Origin: Oscillospiraceae bacterium
GTDB lineage: Bacteria; Bacillota; Clostridia; Oscillospirales; CAG-272
Assembly: GCA_015064885.1 (NCBI GenBank)
Contig: SVRJ01000014.1
Coordinates: 1 to 46,811, forward strand
DNA length: 46,811 nucleotides
Direction of reading: 5' to 3'
This document shows, in pieces, positions 7,489 through 15,661 of this stretch (position 1 is the first letter of the stretch; the number at the start of each line of letters is the position of its first letter). Both the position numbers and the translations under genes were made by a program. A model generated the notes under the pieces. That model was not told where the DNA came from. It made no database searches and saw nothing but the letters and a program-made list of their open reading frames with translations.

Positions 7489-8835
7489 TTATACGCTTAC
7501 CTCGGTGAGAGTGGCTTGCTTCTCTCGCTCACGCTTCTCGCGTGCGAGCTTCTTTCTGAGCATACGCGCTTCCATCTTGTATTTGTAAAGCTCCTCTGTC
7601 GCAAACGAGAGCTTTGTTATTACGTTTTCCTTTGTCGGGTAGCAGTAGAGTGAGTCGTTTTCGGTAGAGATGTCTATGCAGTCGTCGGGGCGGACGTAGC
7701 AGTAATCGTACTCGACGTGTACTCCGTACATTCCGAAGACGCCTCTCCTTATGCGGTATTTCTTGCCGTTATATTCTCCTTCTACGGTGAATCCGTCGGC
7801 AGAGTGGGTGAGCTTCGCCTTTCCGACGTGCTGAAATTTCATACACGAGGGAAGCGAATAGATATCCACCTCGTCCTCGAAGTAATATTCTCCGCGCTCT
7901 ATCTCTGCTCTTACGTTTGCCCTCTCCCACTCGAACCAGTCGGGAATATGAGAAAATTCGGTCTCTCCGTCAAGAGCGGAAAGCTCACCGAGAGTAGATA
8001 ACTCCCATTCCTTGCCGCAATGCGTACAGGAAAGGATAGTGCCCTTACTCGTCATCTTCCCTTCCGCCTTGCATTTCGGGCACTGATAGAGTATCTTGTG
8101 GAGGCCCTCCGCACGGAAGGGCTCTGTTATCTCTATTTTGTTTTCCTTCTGCCATGTGTACTCGTTGTACTGCATCTTCTCTGTGATGAAGGTCTGTATC
8201 TCGCTGTAGTCCATTTTTTCTATCTGCTCGGGTGAAAGGACGCACTCCATAGTCGTGTAGAGGGGTACCCTTCTCTCCTGCCTGTAGTTCCAGAAGGGGG
8301 TGTGCAGATAGTTTCCGTGGTGGAGAAGAACTACCACGGGAACGTTCATCTTCTTTATGAGCATGCCGAGAGAATCGGGGAGTATTGCCGTCGTTCCGAC
8401 GGGAGAATATCTCGCCTCGGGGTACATTGAAAGTATTCCCTTCTTTTTAAAGAGGACGTTCTCCACCGATGAAACGAGGCTCGGGTCTGTGGTGAATTTT
8501 CTCTTACACATACAGCCTATTAGCTCCATGAGGAGTGGTCTTCTGTAATATCCGTCAACGGTGGCTATATTATAGACCTTATGCGGGAAGGTGGCTATCG
8601 CATTGAGGTAGAAATCGACGAAATACATATGGTTGCTCAGCAGAATATACGGAGGCTTTATATCCTCCATATTTATTTTTTCGACCTTATATTCCTTTGA
8701 TATCATAAGTATTTTACTGAGGCCGTAGATGAGGCCGGTAAAGATACCGAGCTGATATTTCGGGGGCTTTGAGGTGTCGTAGTGTTTTACGTTTTTGCCG
8801 TAGGGGATCTCTTTATAGATAATTTCTTCTGTCAT
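7489..8835 (-). CDS. PlsC-like acyltransferase with an internal zinc ribbon
   Basis: 448 residues. The acyltransferase core has NHMYFVD, an HX4D motif (His69, Asp74), and MYPEARYSPVG (138-146), standing where the EGTR motif of 1-acyl-glycerol-3-phosphate acyltransferases lies. A CxxC-x14-CxxC zinc ribbon (Cys251, 254, 269, 272) follows, then about 160 residues of beta-rich sequence and a basic C-terminal tail rich in Arg, Lys and Glu. The family transfers acyl groups to lysophospholipids at the inner membrane face. The zinc ribbon and long C-terminal part exceed the usual 200-250 residues, so the acceptor may be unusual. It is first gene of an operon with the PHP protein. Confidence 0.82.
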   Translation of the reverse strand: MTEEIIYKEIPYGKNVKHYDTSKPPKYQLGIFTGLIYGLSKILMISKEYKVEKINMEDIKPPYILLSNHMYFVDFYLNAIATFPHKVYNIATVDGYYRRPLLMELIGCMCKRKFTTDPSLVSSVENVLFKKKGILSMYPEARYSPVGTTAILPDSLGMLIKKMNVPVVVLLHHGNYLHTPFWNYRQERRVPLYTTMECVLSPEQIEKMDYSEIQTFITEKMQYNEYTWQKENKIEITEPFRAEGLHKILYQCPKCKAEGKMTSKGTILSCTHCGKEWELSTLGELSALDGETEFSHIPDWFEWERANVRAEIERGEYYFEDEVDIYSLPSCMKFQHVGKAKLTHSADGFTVEGEYNGKKYRIRRGVFGMYGVHVEYDYCYVRPDDCIDISTENDSLYCYPTKENVITKLSFATEELYKYKMEARMLRKKLAREKREREKQATLTEVSV

Positions 8836-8868
8836 GGTGATTCTCCGTTATTTTCTTTCTTTTTTAAT

Positions 8869-8897
8869 ATTATAGCATAAAAGAATACAAAAAGCAA
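8869..8897 (-). promoter_or_regulatory. Promoter for the acyltransferase-PHP operon
   Basis: Minus strand: TTGCTT, 17 bases, TATAAT, with an extended -10 (TGC directly before TATAAT). It lies about 35 bases upstream of the ATG. Confidence 0.75.
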
Positions 8898-8919
8898 GTA
8901 GTTTTTGTTTTTTTATATA

Positions 8920-8988
8920 TGGGGGTACCCCGCGATCAAAAACACCCGGTTATGTTATCGGGGTGCGGGGCTTCGCCCCGCGTTTAAA
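8920..8988. repeat. Dispersed palindromic intergenic repeat, copy R1
   Basis: GGGGTACCCC, then CGCGATCAAAAACAC, TATCGGGGTG, and the hairpin GCGGGGCTTCGCCCCGC ending in GTTTAAA. The same modules recur in R3 and R5. Confidence 0.75.
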
Positions 8989-9018
8989 AAAAGAAAAACC
9001 GCCTCGCTTGGAGACGGT
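8985..9018 (-). terminator. Terminator of the lipoprotein/membrane-protein operon
   Basis: ACCGCCTC (8998-9005) pairs with GAGACGGT (9011-9018) with one mismatch. On the minus strand a long T tract (TTTTTCTTTTTTT) follows. Confidence 0.8.
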
Positions 9019-9049
9019 TTTGTATTATCAATATAGGTTTTTGGCGGTA

Positions 9050-9646
9050 TCAGTCCTCAATGCAAGAGAAGGTCTGCCTCTTGAAGTCGTTATCTCCGTA
9101 GGGGATCTTCACCGTAAAGGAGCGTTCGCTCCATTCTATCTCTGCGTTACCCTCGGATATAGGTCTGTATCCCTCGCAGATGCATTTCGAGGTGCTCATC
9201 CTTCTCATCAGGTTATCACCGAGAAGCTGATAGAATATTACCTCGTTCTCTTCCCCTTTGTTTGCCTCGCATATGATAACGGTGTATCTTCCGTTGTCAG
9301 ACACCTCCACGGTGTAATGGTTATTCGGAGAGGTTATCATAACGAGCGCGACTGTAACAGCCGTAACGCATACGCAAGCGCAGAGGAGGGGTATCCATAT
9401 CTTGCGGAGGTTTTTCTTTTCGATAATAAGTATCGTGAGCATAGGCACGGCGATCAGGAGAAAGGACACACCGATAAATGCGGGGAGGATCTCCTGTGAG
9501 CCTGCTCCGAAGATCCATACGCTGTAGTTCTTTACCGCTCCGAGTATTAAAAATACTATTCCGCTTACAAGGCAGATGAATGCCACCGACATCAGTGTGC
9601 CGAGCACCGAATATAAAACGCCCTTATGAGATCTTCCTGAGTTCAT
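9050..9646 (-). CDS. Membrane protein of unknown function
   Basis: 198 residues, not recognised. Three hydrophobic helices (about 10-36, 48-75 and 82-104) are followed by a soluble C-terminal domain of about 90 residues beginning at SPNNHYTVEVSDNGRYTV, with several Cys (ICEANKG, CICEG, SCIED). The beta-rich tail suggests an extracytoplasmic domain; by helix number it should lie on the opposite side from the N-terminus. The gene starts 24 bases after the transglutaminase-like lipoprotein gene stops, so the two are probably co-transcribed and may act together at the cell surface. Confidence 0.7.
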   Translation of the reverse strand: MNSGRSHKGVLYSVLGTLMSVAFICLVSGIVFLILGAVKNYSVWIFGAGSQEILPAFIGVSFLLIAVPMLTILIIEKKNLRKIWIPLLCACVCVTAVTVALVMITSPNNHYTVEVSDNGRYTVIICEANKGEENEVIFYQLLGDNLMRRMSTSKCICEGYRPISEGNAEIEWSERSFTVKIPYGDNDFKRQTFSCIED

Positions 9647-9670
9647 TTTTTTAATAAGGCTCCTTTTTTT

Positions 9671-11611
9671 TTAATAGCTTATTCTTGACATCGTGACCGA
9701 CGTTATCCGACCGTTCTCTGCCTTTATCGTTACTCTTGCTTTTCCTATTGTAAGCTGCTTTTCGGTGAAGGAGAATATACTTAGCGACAGGTGATCGAGG
9801 TAATCTCTGACCGTCATGTCATCAAAGTTACCGAGCGAGATCTTGGTTACGTTTTCTATATCGCCCAGCTTTATATCCGGGTCTATCTGCCAGAGGTTGT
9901 CCTCAAGTCTGATTATCTTTTCGGGGAGGCGGTCCTCCTTTTTTACGTATACGAATTCGGATCTCTTGGGAATCGTATACATAAAGCTTACGTCGTATTC
10001 TGTAGACGCCTGATAGGTGTGAGACGTCGTAAAGTCGGAGAAGCCTATAGGCTGCTTGTCGGTAACCGCAAAGTAGTTGTAGTTAAATCCTGGGCCTATT
10101 CCGGGTGTGTCATCCCACGTGAGGTCGAACCAGTACCACTGTCCGTCGTCCATCTGAACGAGGTTCCATGCGTGCTTTACCTTGCCCGCGTCACCGGTAA
10201 CGTAGATAGATTCGACGTCAAGGTAGTTGAGCATGAGCTGGAATACCTTTGCGTAGGTCTCGCATACGCCCGCCTTATTTACGAAGAAGCCTACCACGCT
10301 GTGTGCCCAGATAGCCTCCTCGGGCTCTCCGTTTTCCATATAGGCGTAGTCCATTCCGAGAACTATGCGGTCGTGGACAGTCTTTACTATATCGTATGCG
10401 TCAGCGTCGAGGGGAATTGAATTGCTTATCTCGAGGACACCCTCATATATCGCCTCGTTGTATTTTTCTCTTGCACTGCCGAGGCGGAACTCATCCGACG
10501 TGTATACCGTTATCTGCGAGGAGGAATAGCCCACCGCATTCGATATCCAGTAATAGAGCGGGTGATCAGCTCTGTATATTGTCCACACGGTTACCGCCTG
10601 AGCGGAGGTGAGATCGAGTGCACCGTAGTCGATCACGGCAACGATGTTGTTGCTCTCGACGTCTACGCTCGTGTCGTTATGGAATCTCGACATAGAGGCG
10701 TCTATGCTGTCATAGAGAGCGCACAGCTCCTTTCCTCCGTCGAGAACGCTGAGAAAATAGTATCCGAAGCTTCCCTCGTACGCTCTGTAGTCGGTATGGC
10801 CGAGAGCGGGGATCTCCTTCGATTCGAGGAATACCATATTACATGCCGAGCAGGAGATACCGACGGTTGCGCCAGGCTTTCTTCCTGTCGGATTCTTCTC
10901 GGTAGTGCGCACGAATTTGTGCTTTGTCTCGTCCTTCGGCACTACCTCCTGCGCCTTTATTATCTCTCCGCACTTTGAGCAGTGGATGCCTGCCGTCTTT
11001 CCGTCGTTCGTGCAGTCGGGAGCTACGGGAGGGTCGTTCACGGGAGTGTGAGGAAGCTTTGATATAACGTGAGACTCCATGAAGACGAATCCGCAGCGCG
11101 AGCACACGGTACTGTCGGTGTAGCCCTCCTCTGAGCAGGTCGGGTTCTTTTGCGGAATGTACGTTGGAGTGTGGTTTTTCTTTGATATTATTCCTTGGTG
11201 GATGACCATGAGTCCGCAGTCGAGACAGCCGTAGCCTTCCGTCCTTCCCTCCTCCGAGCAGGTGGAGTCGTAAGCCGGGTATACGCCGTAGTTGTGTTCT
11301 TTCTTCTTCGGTATACTTTGCTGAGGAACGAGGATAAGTCCGCAAAGAGAACAGTGAGAGCCCTCTGTCTTGCCTTCCTTGGCGCAGGTGGGTTCTACTG
11401 CGGGGTCTGTCACCGGAGTGTGGGTATGGCCGTCATTCGGAAGGGCAAAATACGGACCGAGAGAATCTATCGCAAGTCCTTCGCTCTCGCCCGAGGTGTG
11501 CTCTGTGCCGTTGTGCAGGTGCAGGTCGCCGTTGCTTACGGAAGCGCATGAGGAAAAGAGCGTGACTAAAGTCAGCGCGAGTATGATAGCGGAAAAAAGC
11601 TTCATTTTCAT
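9671..11611 (-). CDS. Lipoprotein with five CxxC repeats and a transglutaminase-like domain
   Basis: 646 residues. The signal peptide ends in a lipobox (LFSSC, about residue 22). Residues 60-275 hold five tandem repeats of about 40 residues with the pattern PxC-x2-G-xT-G-x2-C-x2-C-G-x8-IP-xxxH; the fifth keeps CSAC but has lost the first Cys. Similar CxxC repeats occur in many Clostridia surface proteins. The C-terminal half is a transglutaminase/cysteine-protease fold with the triad Cys450 (AGVCETYA), His480 (KHAWNL) and Asp496 (WFDLTWDD). The likely role is peptide processing or crosslinking at the cell surface, with the repeats as stalk or metal-binding spacer. It leads an operon with the membrane protein at 9050. 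Confidence 0.87.
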   Translation of the reverse strand: MKMKLFSAIILALTLVTLFSSCASVSNGDLHLHNGTEHTSGESEGLAIDSLGPYFALPNDGHTHTPVTDPAVEPTCAKEGKTEGSHCSLCGLILVPQQSIPKKKEHNYGVYPAYDSTCSEEGRTEGYGCLDCGLMVIHQGIISKKNHTPTYIPQKNPTCSEEGYTDSTVCSRCGFVFMESHVISKLPHTPVNDPPVAPDCTNDGKTAGIHCSKCGEIIKAQEVVPKDETKHKFVRTTEKNPTGRKPGATVGISCSACNMVFLESKEIPALGHTDYRAYEGSFGYYFLSVLDGGKELCALYDSIDASMSRFHNDTSVDVESNNIVAVIDYGALDLTSAQAVTVWTIYRADHPLYYWISNAVGYSSSQITVYTSDEFRLGSAREKYNEAIYEGVLEISNSIPLDADAYDIVKTVHDRIVLGMDYAYMENGEPEEAIWAHSVVGFFVNKAGVCETYAKVFQLMLNYLDVESIYVTGDAGKVKHAWNLVQMDDGQWYWFDLTWDDTPGIGPGFNYNYFAVTDKQPIGFSDFTTSHTYQASTEYDVSFMYTIPKRSEFVYVKKEDRLPEKIIRLEDNLWQIDPDIKLGDIENVTKISLGNFDDMTVRDYLDHLSLSIFSFTEKQLTIGKARVTIKAENGRITSVTMSRISY

Positions 11612-11643
11612 ATTCCTACCTCCGTAAACAGTTCTACAAAATA

Positions 11644-11672
11644 ATTATATCATTTTTTCCCGAATAAGTCAA
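11644..11672 (-). promoter_or_regulatory. Promoter for the transglutaminase lipoprotein operon
   Basis: Minus strand: TTGACT, 17 bases, TATAAT. The ribosome site GGAGG and ATG (11611) follow within 33 bases. Confidence 0.8.
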
Positions 11673-11741
11673 GGACTTTTTTTGAATATTATATTTCTAT
11701 CTGTATCAGTTGGTAAAAAACTATACACGAATGGAATTTTT

Positions 11742-11787
11742 AATCGTGGGGTACCCCCGCGTTTAAAGCCCCTTTAGGGGTTTGGGG
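11742..11787. repeat. Dispersed palindromic intergenic repeat, copy R2
   Basis: GGGGTACCCCCGCGTTTAAA followed by GCCCCTTTAGGGGTTTGGGG. It is the reverse orientation of the modules found in R4 and R6, next to the HAD gene terminator. Confidence 0.75.
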
Positions 11788-11788
11788 C

Positions 11789-11818
11789 AAAAAAGGTGCA
11801 GGATATCCACCCTGCACC
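11789..11818 (-). terminator. Terminator of the HAD-IIA phosphatase gene
   Basis: GGTGCAGG (11795-11802) pairs perfectly with CCTGCACC (11811-11818). On the minus strand TTTTTT follows directly. Confidence 0.9.
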
Positions 11819-11829
11819 AAAATAAAGCC

Positions 11830-12609
11830 TTATATTTGATTTACAATATCCCCAACACCGTTCAGAATATACTTAGGTCTGTACGGGAACGCATCTATAT
11901 CCTCCCTCGCGGTAACTCCGCTGAGAACAAGAACGGTATCAACGTTCGATTCTATACCCGCAATGATGTCGGTGTCCATTCTGTCACCGATAAAGGCGAT
12001 ATCCGCACTGTGACAGCCGAGCTTCTTCAGCCCGTGGCGAAGCATGAGAGGATTCGGCTTTCCGACAAAGTACGCCTTCTTTCCGGTCGCTATCTCTATC
12101 GGAGCGACCAGCGAGCCTGTCGCAGGCATTATTCCGTGCTCGGTGACTCCCACCGTGTCCGGGTTCGTTCCTATAAGCTTTGCTCCGTTGTTGACAAGGG
12201 CTATAGCCTTTTCTATCTTTTCAAAGCAGTAGGTCCTCGTCTCGCCTATAACGACGTAGTCGGGATTTATATCATTCATATAGATGCCCTGGTCGTACAT
12301 AGCCTTCGCGAGAGAAGCCTCTCCTATAACGTACGCGGTACATCCGGGTGCCTGACTGCGGAGAAATTCTGCCGTTGCCATCGCACTTGTGTAGAAGCAG
12401 TCGGGAGAAACGGCAAGGCCCATTCTCTCAAGCTTCATGCTCAGCTCGTGGGGTGTCTTTTCGGGGCTGTTTGTGAGGAATACGAATTTCTTATTGTTTT
12501 CTATCATCCAGTTAACAAACTCCGTCACACCGTCAAGTATCCTGTCGCCGTGGTATATAACTCCGTCCATATCGCATATAAAGCCGCTCTTTTCCAAAAT
12601 GTTCTTCAT
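11830..12609 (-). CDS. HAD-superfamily IIA phosphatase (NagD/AraL-like)
   Basis: 259 residues, the normal length for the NagD/AraL group. Motif I is DMDGV (Asp13 nucleophile, Asp15 acid/base); motif II is FLTNS; the IIA cap follows; motif III Lys lies in VGKPNP; motif IV is FIGDRMDTD. These enzymes dephosphorylate small phosphorylated metabolites (sugar phosphates, nucleotides); the particular substrate is unknown. It is monocistronic with its own promoter and terminator. Confidence 0.92.
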   Translation of the reverse strand: MKNILEKSGFICDMDGVIYHGDRILDGVTEFVNWMIENNKKFVFLTNSPEKTPHELSMKLERMGLAVSPDCFYTSAMATAEFLRSQAPGCTAYVIGEASLAKAMYDQGIYMNDINPDYVVIGETRTYCFEKIEKAIALVNNGAKLIGTNPDTVGVTEHGIMPATGSLVAPIEIATGKKAYFVGKPNPLMLRHGLKKLGCHSADIAFIGDRMDTDIIAGIESNVDTVLVLSGVTAREDIDAFPYRPKYILNGVGDIVNQI

Positions 12610-12641
12610 TAGGTTTCCCCCTTTGGTTAATTATCATTATT

Positions 12642-12670
12642 ATTATACCATATCAAAAAGCAACTGTCAA
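12642..12670 (-). promoter_or_regulatory. Promoter for the HAD-IIA gene
   Basis: Minus strand: TTGACA, 17 bases ending in TGG, TATAAT. A consensus promoter with an extended -10, about 35 bases before the ATG. Confidence 0.9.
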
Positions 12671-12694
12671 GAACTTTTTTCCTTTTTTTAAATT

Positions 12695-12748
12695 TGGGGG
12701 AACCCCGCGATCAAAAACGCGCGGTGATGATATCGGGGTGTGGGGCTT
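12695..12748. repeat. Dispersed palindromic intergenic repeat, copy R3
   Basis: GGGGGAACCCCGCGATCAAA, AACGCGCGGTGATGATATCG, then GGGTGTGGGG. It closely matches R1 and the reverse complement of the middle of R5. Confidence 0.75.
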
Positions 12749-12891
12749 GACACTTTTTGCTGAAATAAAGCGCAAAATGTAAAAAAATTTAAATATAATT
12801 TTCTTTTGTCTGTAGAATAAAAGATATTTACATGATACAATATATAAAATAAGATATTATTGCACTTTGAAGATAAAGAACGGAGGAAAAA

Positions 12892-14424
12892 ATGCGTCTT
12901 AAAAACAGAAAAGATCATTTACCCGAAAACCGATCGCTTAAATCAAAGCTTGGAAAAAAGAAATTCGCCAAGGTCTCTATCATCGTCCTCTGTGTCCTCC
13001 TTGCCGTTCTGCTCGCTCTCGGCGGTGTGGCGTACACTATAGGCTATATGATATACGGAAATATCCATCACGAAACAATGGATACCGGAATAAACACAAA
13101 CCTCATGTCGCTGAGGGAGATAATAGAAAGAGACGGCGACTACACCGGAAGCGACTATTCTCCCGAGGAGATAGCCGAGGTTAAAAGAGGAATAATACTC
13201 GATACGTATGAGATATATCTCACAGAGGGAGTGAACTGCTATGAGATATGCAAGCTCCTCGACGAGGATCAAAATGCCGACCTCTCCCACCTCGAAGATC
13301 GGTTCTCGAAAGAGCTGCTCGACTTCTGCAAGAAGGCTTACAGATTCGGATGTGCCGACGTAGTGCGCGAGTATGCAAAAAATTCCTCGGGCACAACGAC
13401 GGAAGAAAATACCGAGGACTGGATAACCGACCCATCCACCGACGTAACGACCGAGCCGAGCGATACGACCGCTCCCGACGTTACCACAGAGCCCTCCACA
13501 GATACCACACCGGGAAGCTCGAGCATCATAGTTGCCCCCGCTCCCGAGACAGAGCCTATTCCGATAACGGGTGTCACGGTCACCGACAGTGACCTGTATA
13601 ACATTCTGGTGATAGGCGTGGACACGAGAGATACCTCGTTCAACGGAAGATCGGATACCATCATGGTGGTAACCCTTAATAAAGCGACCAAACGCGTTAT
13701 TCTCTCATCCTTCCCGAGAGACATGAAGGTATACGACCCGTCGTACGGCTGGACCAAGATAAATTCCATATACGCAAGATCGGGAAGCATCGGAACGAGC
13801 GCAGGACGCCTCGCGGTCGCTATTTCCCACAATTTCGGAGTACAGATACACGACTACGTAGTCGTCAATTTCTCTGTTTTCAATAAGGTGCTCGGAATCA
13901 TGGGCGGTGTTGACGTTCCTCTCTATTATGCGGAATTTTACGCACTCAGAAACCACCTCACAGAGGATATGAAGGCAGAGCTTAGAGCTCAGTTTGCCGG
14001 AAATGAAAAGAACCCCGACTTCTTCGTATACGTTCACCTTGAAGAGGCGCAGGCTCTCCACTACGCGAGAATAAGAAAGGTATTCAACCCCGTCACCCAG
14101 AAAAATGAGCGTTCGAACGACTTTTACCGAAACGAAAGGCAGAGAAACGTTGTATGGGGACTTATACGAAGCCTCAGAAAGCTCGACCTTGAAAAGATAA
14201 AGGGAATCGTCAGCGAGGTGCTTCCTCTCGTTGCGACGAGCGTGACCTACAACGATTTCCTACTGAAGTTAGTGAACTACCTTGACTACAGCTCGTATTC
14301 GGTATCCTCGTTCGGATTCCCGGTATCCGGAACTTGGAAATACGAAAACAACGGAGTAAGCTACGTCGTTATAACAGACTTTGAAAAGAACAAGACGGCG
14401 TGGAGATCCTTTGTATACAAATAA
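12892..14424 (+). CDS. LytR-CpsA-Psr (LCP) family cell-wall glycopolymer ligase
   Basis: 510 residues. A basic N-terminus (1-26) and one transmembrane helix (about 27-53) leave the rest outside the cell. A helical region follows, then a Thr/Pro/Asp-rich linker (about 165-220). The LCP domain (about 235-400) shows ILVIGVDTRD, SDTIMVV, SSFPRDMKV, KINSIYARSG, VVVNFSVFNKVL, GGVDV and a C-terminal ALHYARIRK...ND..R..RQR block with the phosphate-binding arginines and acidic metal ligands of the family. LCP proteins transfer teichoic acids or capsule from a polyprenyl-phosphate carrier to peptidoglycan. A GGAGG site precedes the ATG. The promoter is not obvious: only AT-rich sequence lies upstream. 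Confidence 0.93.
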   Translation: MRLKNRKDHLPENRSLKSKLGKKKFAKVSIIVLCVLLAVLLALGGVAYTIGYMIYGNIHHETMDTGINTNLMSLREIIERDGDYTGSDYSPEEIAEVKRGIILDTYEIYLTEGVNCYEICKLLDEDQNADLSHLEDRFSKELLDFCKKAYRFGCADVVREYAKNSSGTTTEENTEDWITDPSTDVTTEPSDTTAPDVTTEPSTDTTPGSSSIIVAPAPETEPIPITGVTVTDSDLYNILVIGVDTRDTSFNGRSDTIMVVTLNKATKRVILSSFPRDMKVYDPSYGWTKINSIYARSGSIGTSAGRLAVAISHNFGVQIHDYVVVNFSVFNKVLGIMGGVDVPLYYAEFYALRNHLTEDMKAELRAQFAGNEKNPDFFVYVHLEEAQALHYARIRKVFNPVTQKNERSNDFYRNERQRNVVWGLIRSLRKLDLEKIKGIVSEVLPLVATSVTYNDFLLKLVNYLDYSSYSVSSFGFPVSGTWKYENNGVSYVVITDFEKNKTAWRSFVYK

Positions 14425-14467
14425 CAGGCAGAGCTACGACAGCTTGCCTTAACGGGGCAGCCCCACT

Positions 14468-14500
14468 AAAAGGACTTTATTTTATAAAGTCCTTTTTCTT
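14468..14500 (+). terminator. Terminator of the LCP gene
   Basis: AGGACTTTA (14471-14479) pairs with TAAAGTCCT (14484-14492), followed by TTTTCTTTT. Confidence 0.85.
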
Positions 14501-14505
14501 TTGCG

Positions 14506-14676
14506 CCCAACTTTCCCCCAAACCCCTAAAGGGGATTTAAACGCGGGGGTACCCCGCACCCCCTAAAGGAGTTTTATTTTATAAAATTCTTTTGGAGTGC
14601 GAGGTTGCTTGCAACCTCGCACATTTCGTTTACGAAATGACCTTCGGCTTGCCGAACGTGCCGGCGCGGGTCCCCA
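14506..14676. repeat. Composite palindromic repeat block, copy R4 with added hairpins
   Basis: The left part has CCCCTAAAGGGG, TTTAAACGCGGGGGTACCCC, CCCCCTAAAGGAG and a TTTTATTTTATAAAA stretch. The right part is a run of separate hairpins: GCGAGGTTGC/GCAACCTCGC (near 14598-14621), CATTTCG/CGAAATG (near 14622-14639), TTCGGC/GCCGAA, and a CCGGCGCG tail shared with R0 and R7. There is no open frame with a ribosome site. This fills the 300-base gap between the LCP gene and the next gene. Confidence 0.7.
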
Positions 14677-14680
14677 CGAA

Positions 14681-14705
14681 AAAAAGCTGCCTTTAATGAG
14701 GCAGC
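14681..14705 (-). terminator. Terminator of the small membrane protein gene
   Basis: GCTGCCT (14686-14692) pairs with AGGCAGC (14699-14705). The minus strand continues with a run of T. Confidence 0.8.
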
Positions 14706-14720
14706 CTTATATAGTAATTG

Positions 14721-15194
14721 TCATTCGTTTATATTGTCTTCGTTTTCACTGTTTTTGTTTTCAACGCCATTGTCGGTTCCCTTTTCAATTTCGCCCGACT
14801 CGGTCTTTTCGTCCTTTTCGTCGCTTTTTCCGTCCTTGCTCTCTTCCCTTGCCTTTTTGCGTGCCTTTCTGTCGTTGTGCTTGCCTTTTAGGAGGGCGTG
14901 CATCTCCTTCAGTCTTCCGAGAGTCTTTTCGTCGTTCGGAAAGAGCCATTTGAGGAGGAACATCGCTATGGCGATAGTTACGAGCTTTTCGGGGGAGACG
15001 GGAAGCCACAAAAACGCAAGGTAAGCCGAGGAGAGTGCTATCATCCAGCCGATATCGAAAAACATACCTATAGTGAACATGGCGTACGACCACCCGTTGG
15101 TTATTATCCAGGCTATTCCGAAGCAGAAGAGAAATCTCGGGTTGATGATAAAAAATATTATTTTTTTGAGTGTTTCTTTGATCTTTTCTTTCAT
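14721..15194 (-). CDS. Small membrane protein with charged tail
   Basis: 157 residues, not recognised. Three hydrophobic helices (about 12-35, 38-62, 68-86) precede a strongly charged tail, first basic (KGKHNDRKARKKAREE) then acidic with many Glu, Asp and Asn. The tail is low-complexity and probably disordered in the cytoplasm. A TATAAT with extended -10 lies near 15252-15247 on the minus strand, but no good -35. It is alone between two terminators. Confidence 0.65.
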   Translation of the reverse strand: MKEKIKETLKKIIFFIINPRFLFCFGIAWIITNGWSYAMFTIGMFFDIGWMIALSSAYLAFLWLPVSPEKLVTIAIAMFLLKWLFPNDEKTLGRLKEMHALLKGKHNDRKARKKAREESKDGKSDEKDEKTESGEIEKGTDNGVENKNSENEDNINE

Positions 15195-15364
15195 TAAGTT
15201 TTTTTACGCTCCGACAAAATGAGGAAATTCATCTTATTTTGTAGTTATTATAGCATTTATATATTTTTTTGATGTTGATATAATGTTTATGAAGTGTTAA
15301 ATTTACGTTTTTCCCGTGTGATACGCGTGCTGCAACAATACTGCTTCTCCGCTTCCCGTTCGGC

Positions 15365-15402
15365 AAAAAACGGGGGCTTCTGCATTTTTTCAGAAACCCC
15401 GG
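15365..15402 (-). terminator. Terminator after the small SHOCT-like gene
   Basis: CGGGGGCTTCTG (15371-15382) pairs with CAGAAACCCCG (15391-15401) with a small mismatch. The minus strand continues with TTTTTT. Confidence 0.8.
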
Positions 15403-15418
15403 TAAAGATCCTTCGGTA

Positions 15419-15655
15419 TCAAAGCTTTATTGTTACGTCCTCACCCTCTTTTGATCGCACCTCAACGAGGACAAAATTTTTGTGTCTTCTTTTGAATTTC
15501 CGAACCGCCTTGCGTAGGCTTTTAAGGTCGGCTTCTTTCATCAGATCGAAGCCCGAATATTTCTTCACAAGTCCGAGCGTAAGTCTGCTGTATATAAGAA
15601 GGTCGGGAATTGCGAGGCGTATATTTGTGTCGGTGTCCTTGACGCGTATTCTCAT
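15419..15655 (-). CDS. Small protein resembling the C-terminal domain of the adjacent regulator
   Basis: 78 residues beginning MRIRVKDTDTNIRLAIPDLL. The pattern (IR-x-IP-x-LL near the start, a basic helix in the middle, and V-E-V-R-S-K-E-G-E-D-V-T-I-K-L at the end) matches the last 75 residues of the XRE protein just upstream, which has IRVNLPVLLL and ends IEVDSEDGSHVEICVE. It starts 6 bases after that gene's stop, so they are co-translated. It may be a free copy of the regulator's effector or interaction domain that modulates it (inference). Confidence 0.7.
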   Translation of the reverse strand: MRIRVKDTDTNIRLAIPDLLIYSRLTLGLVKKYSGFDLMKEADLKSLRKAVRKFKRRHKNFVLVEVRSKEGEDVTIKL

Positions 15656-15661
15656 TTTGAT

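Noticed and set aside
9671-11611. Rubredoxin or redox enzyme assignment from the CxxC pairs
   Set aside because: The repeats are short, regular and lack rubredoxin spacing; the enzyme signature is the Cys-His-Asp triad downstream.
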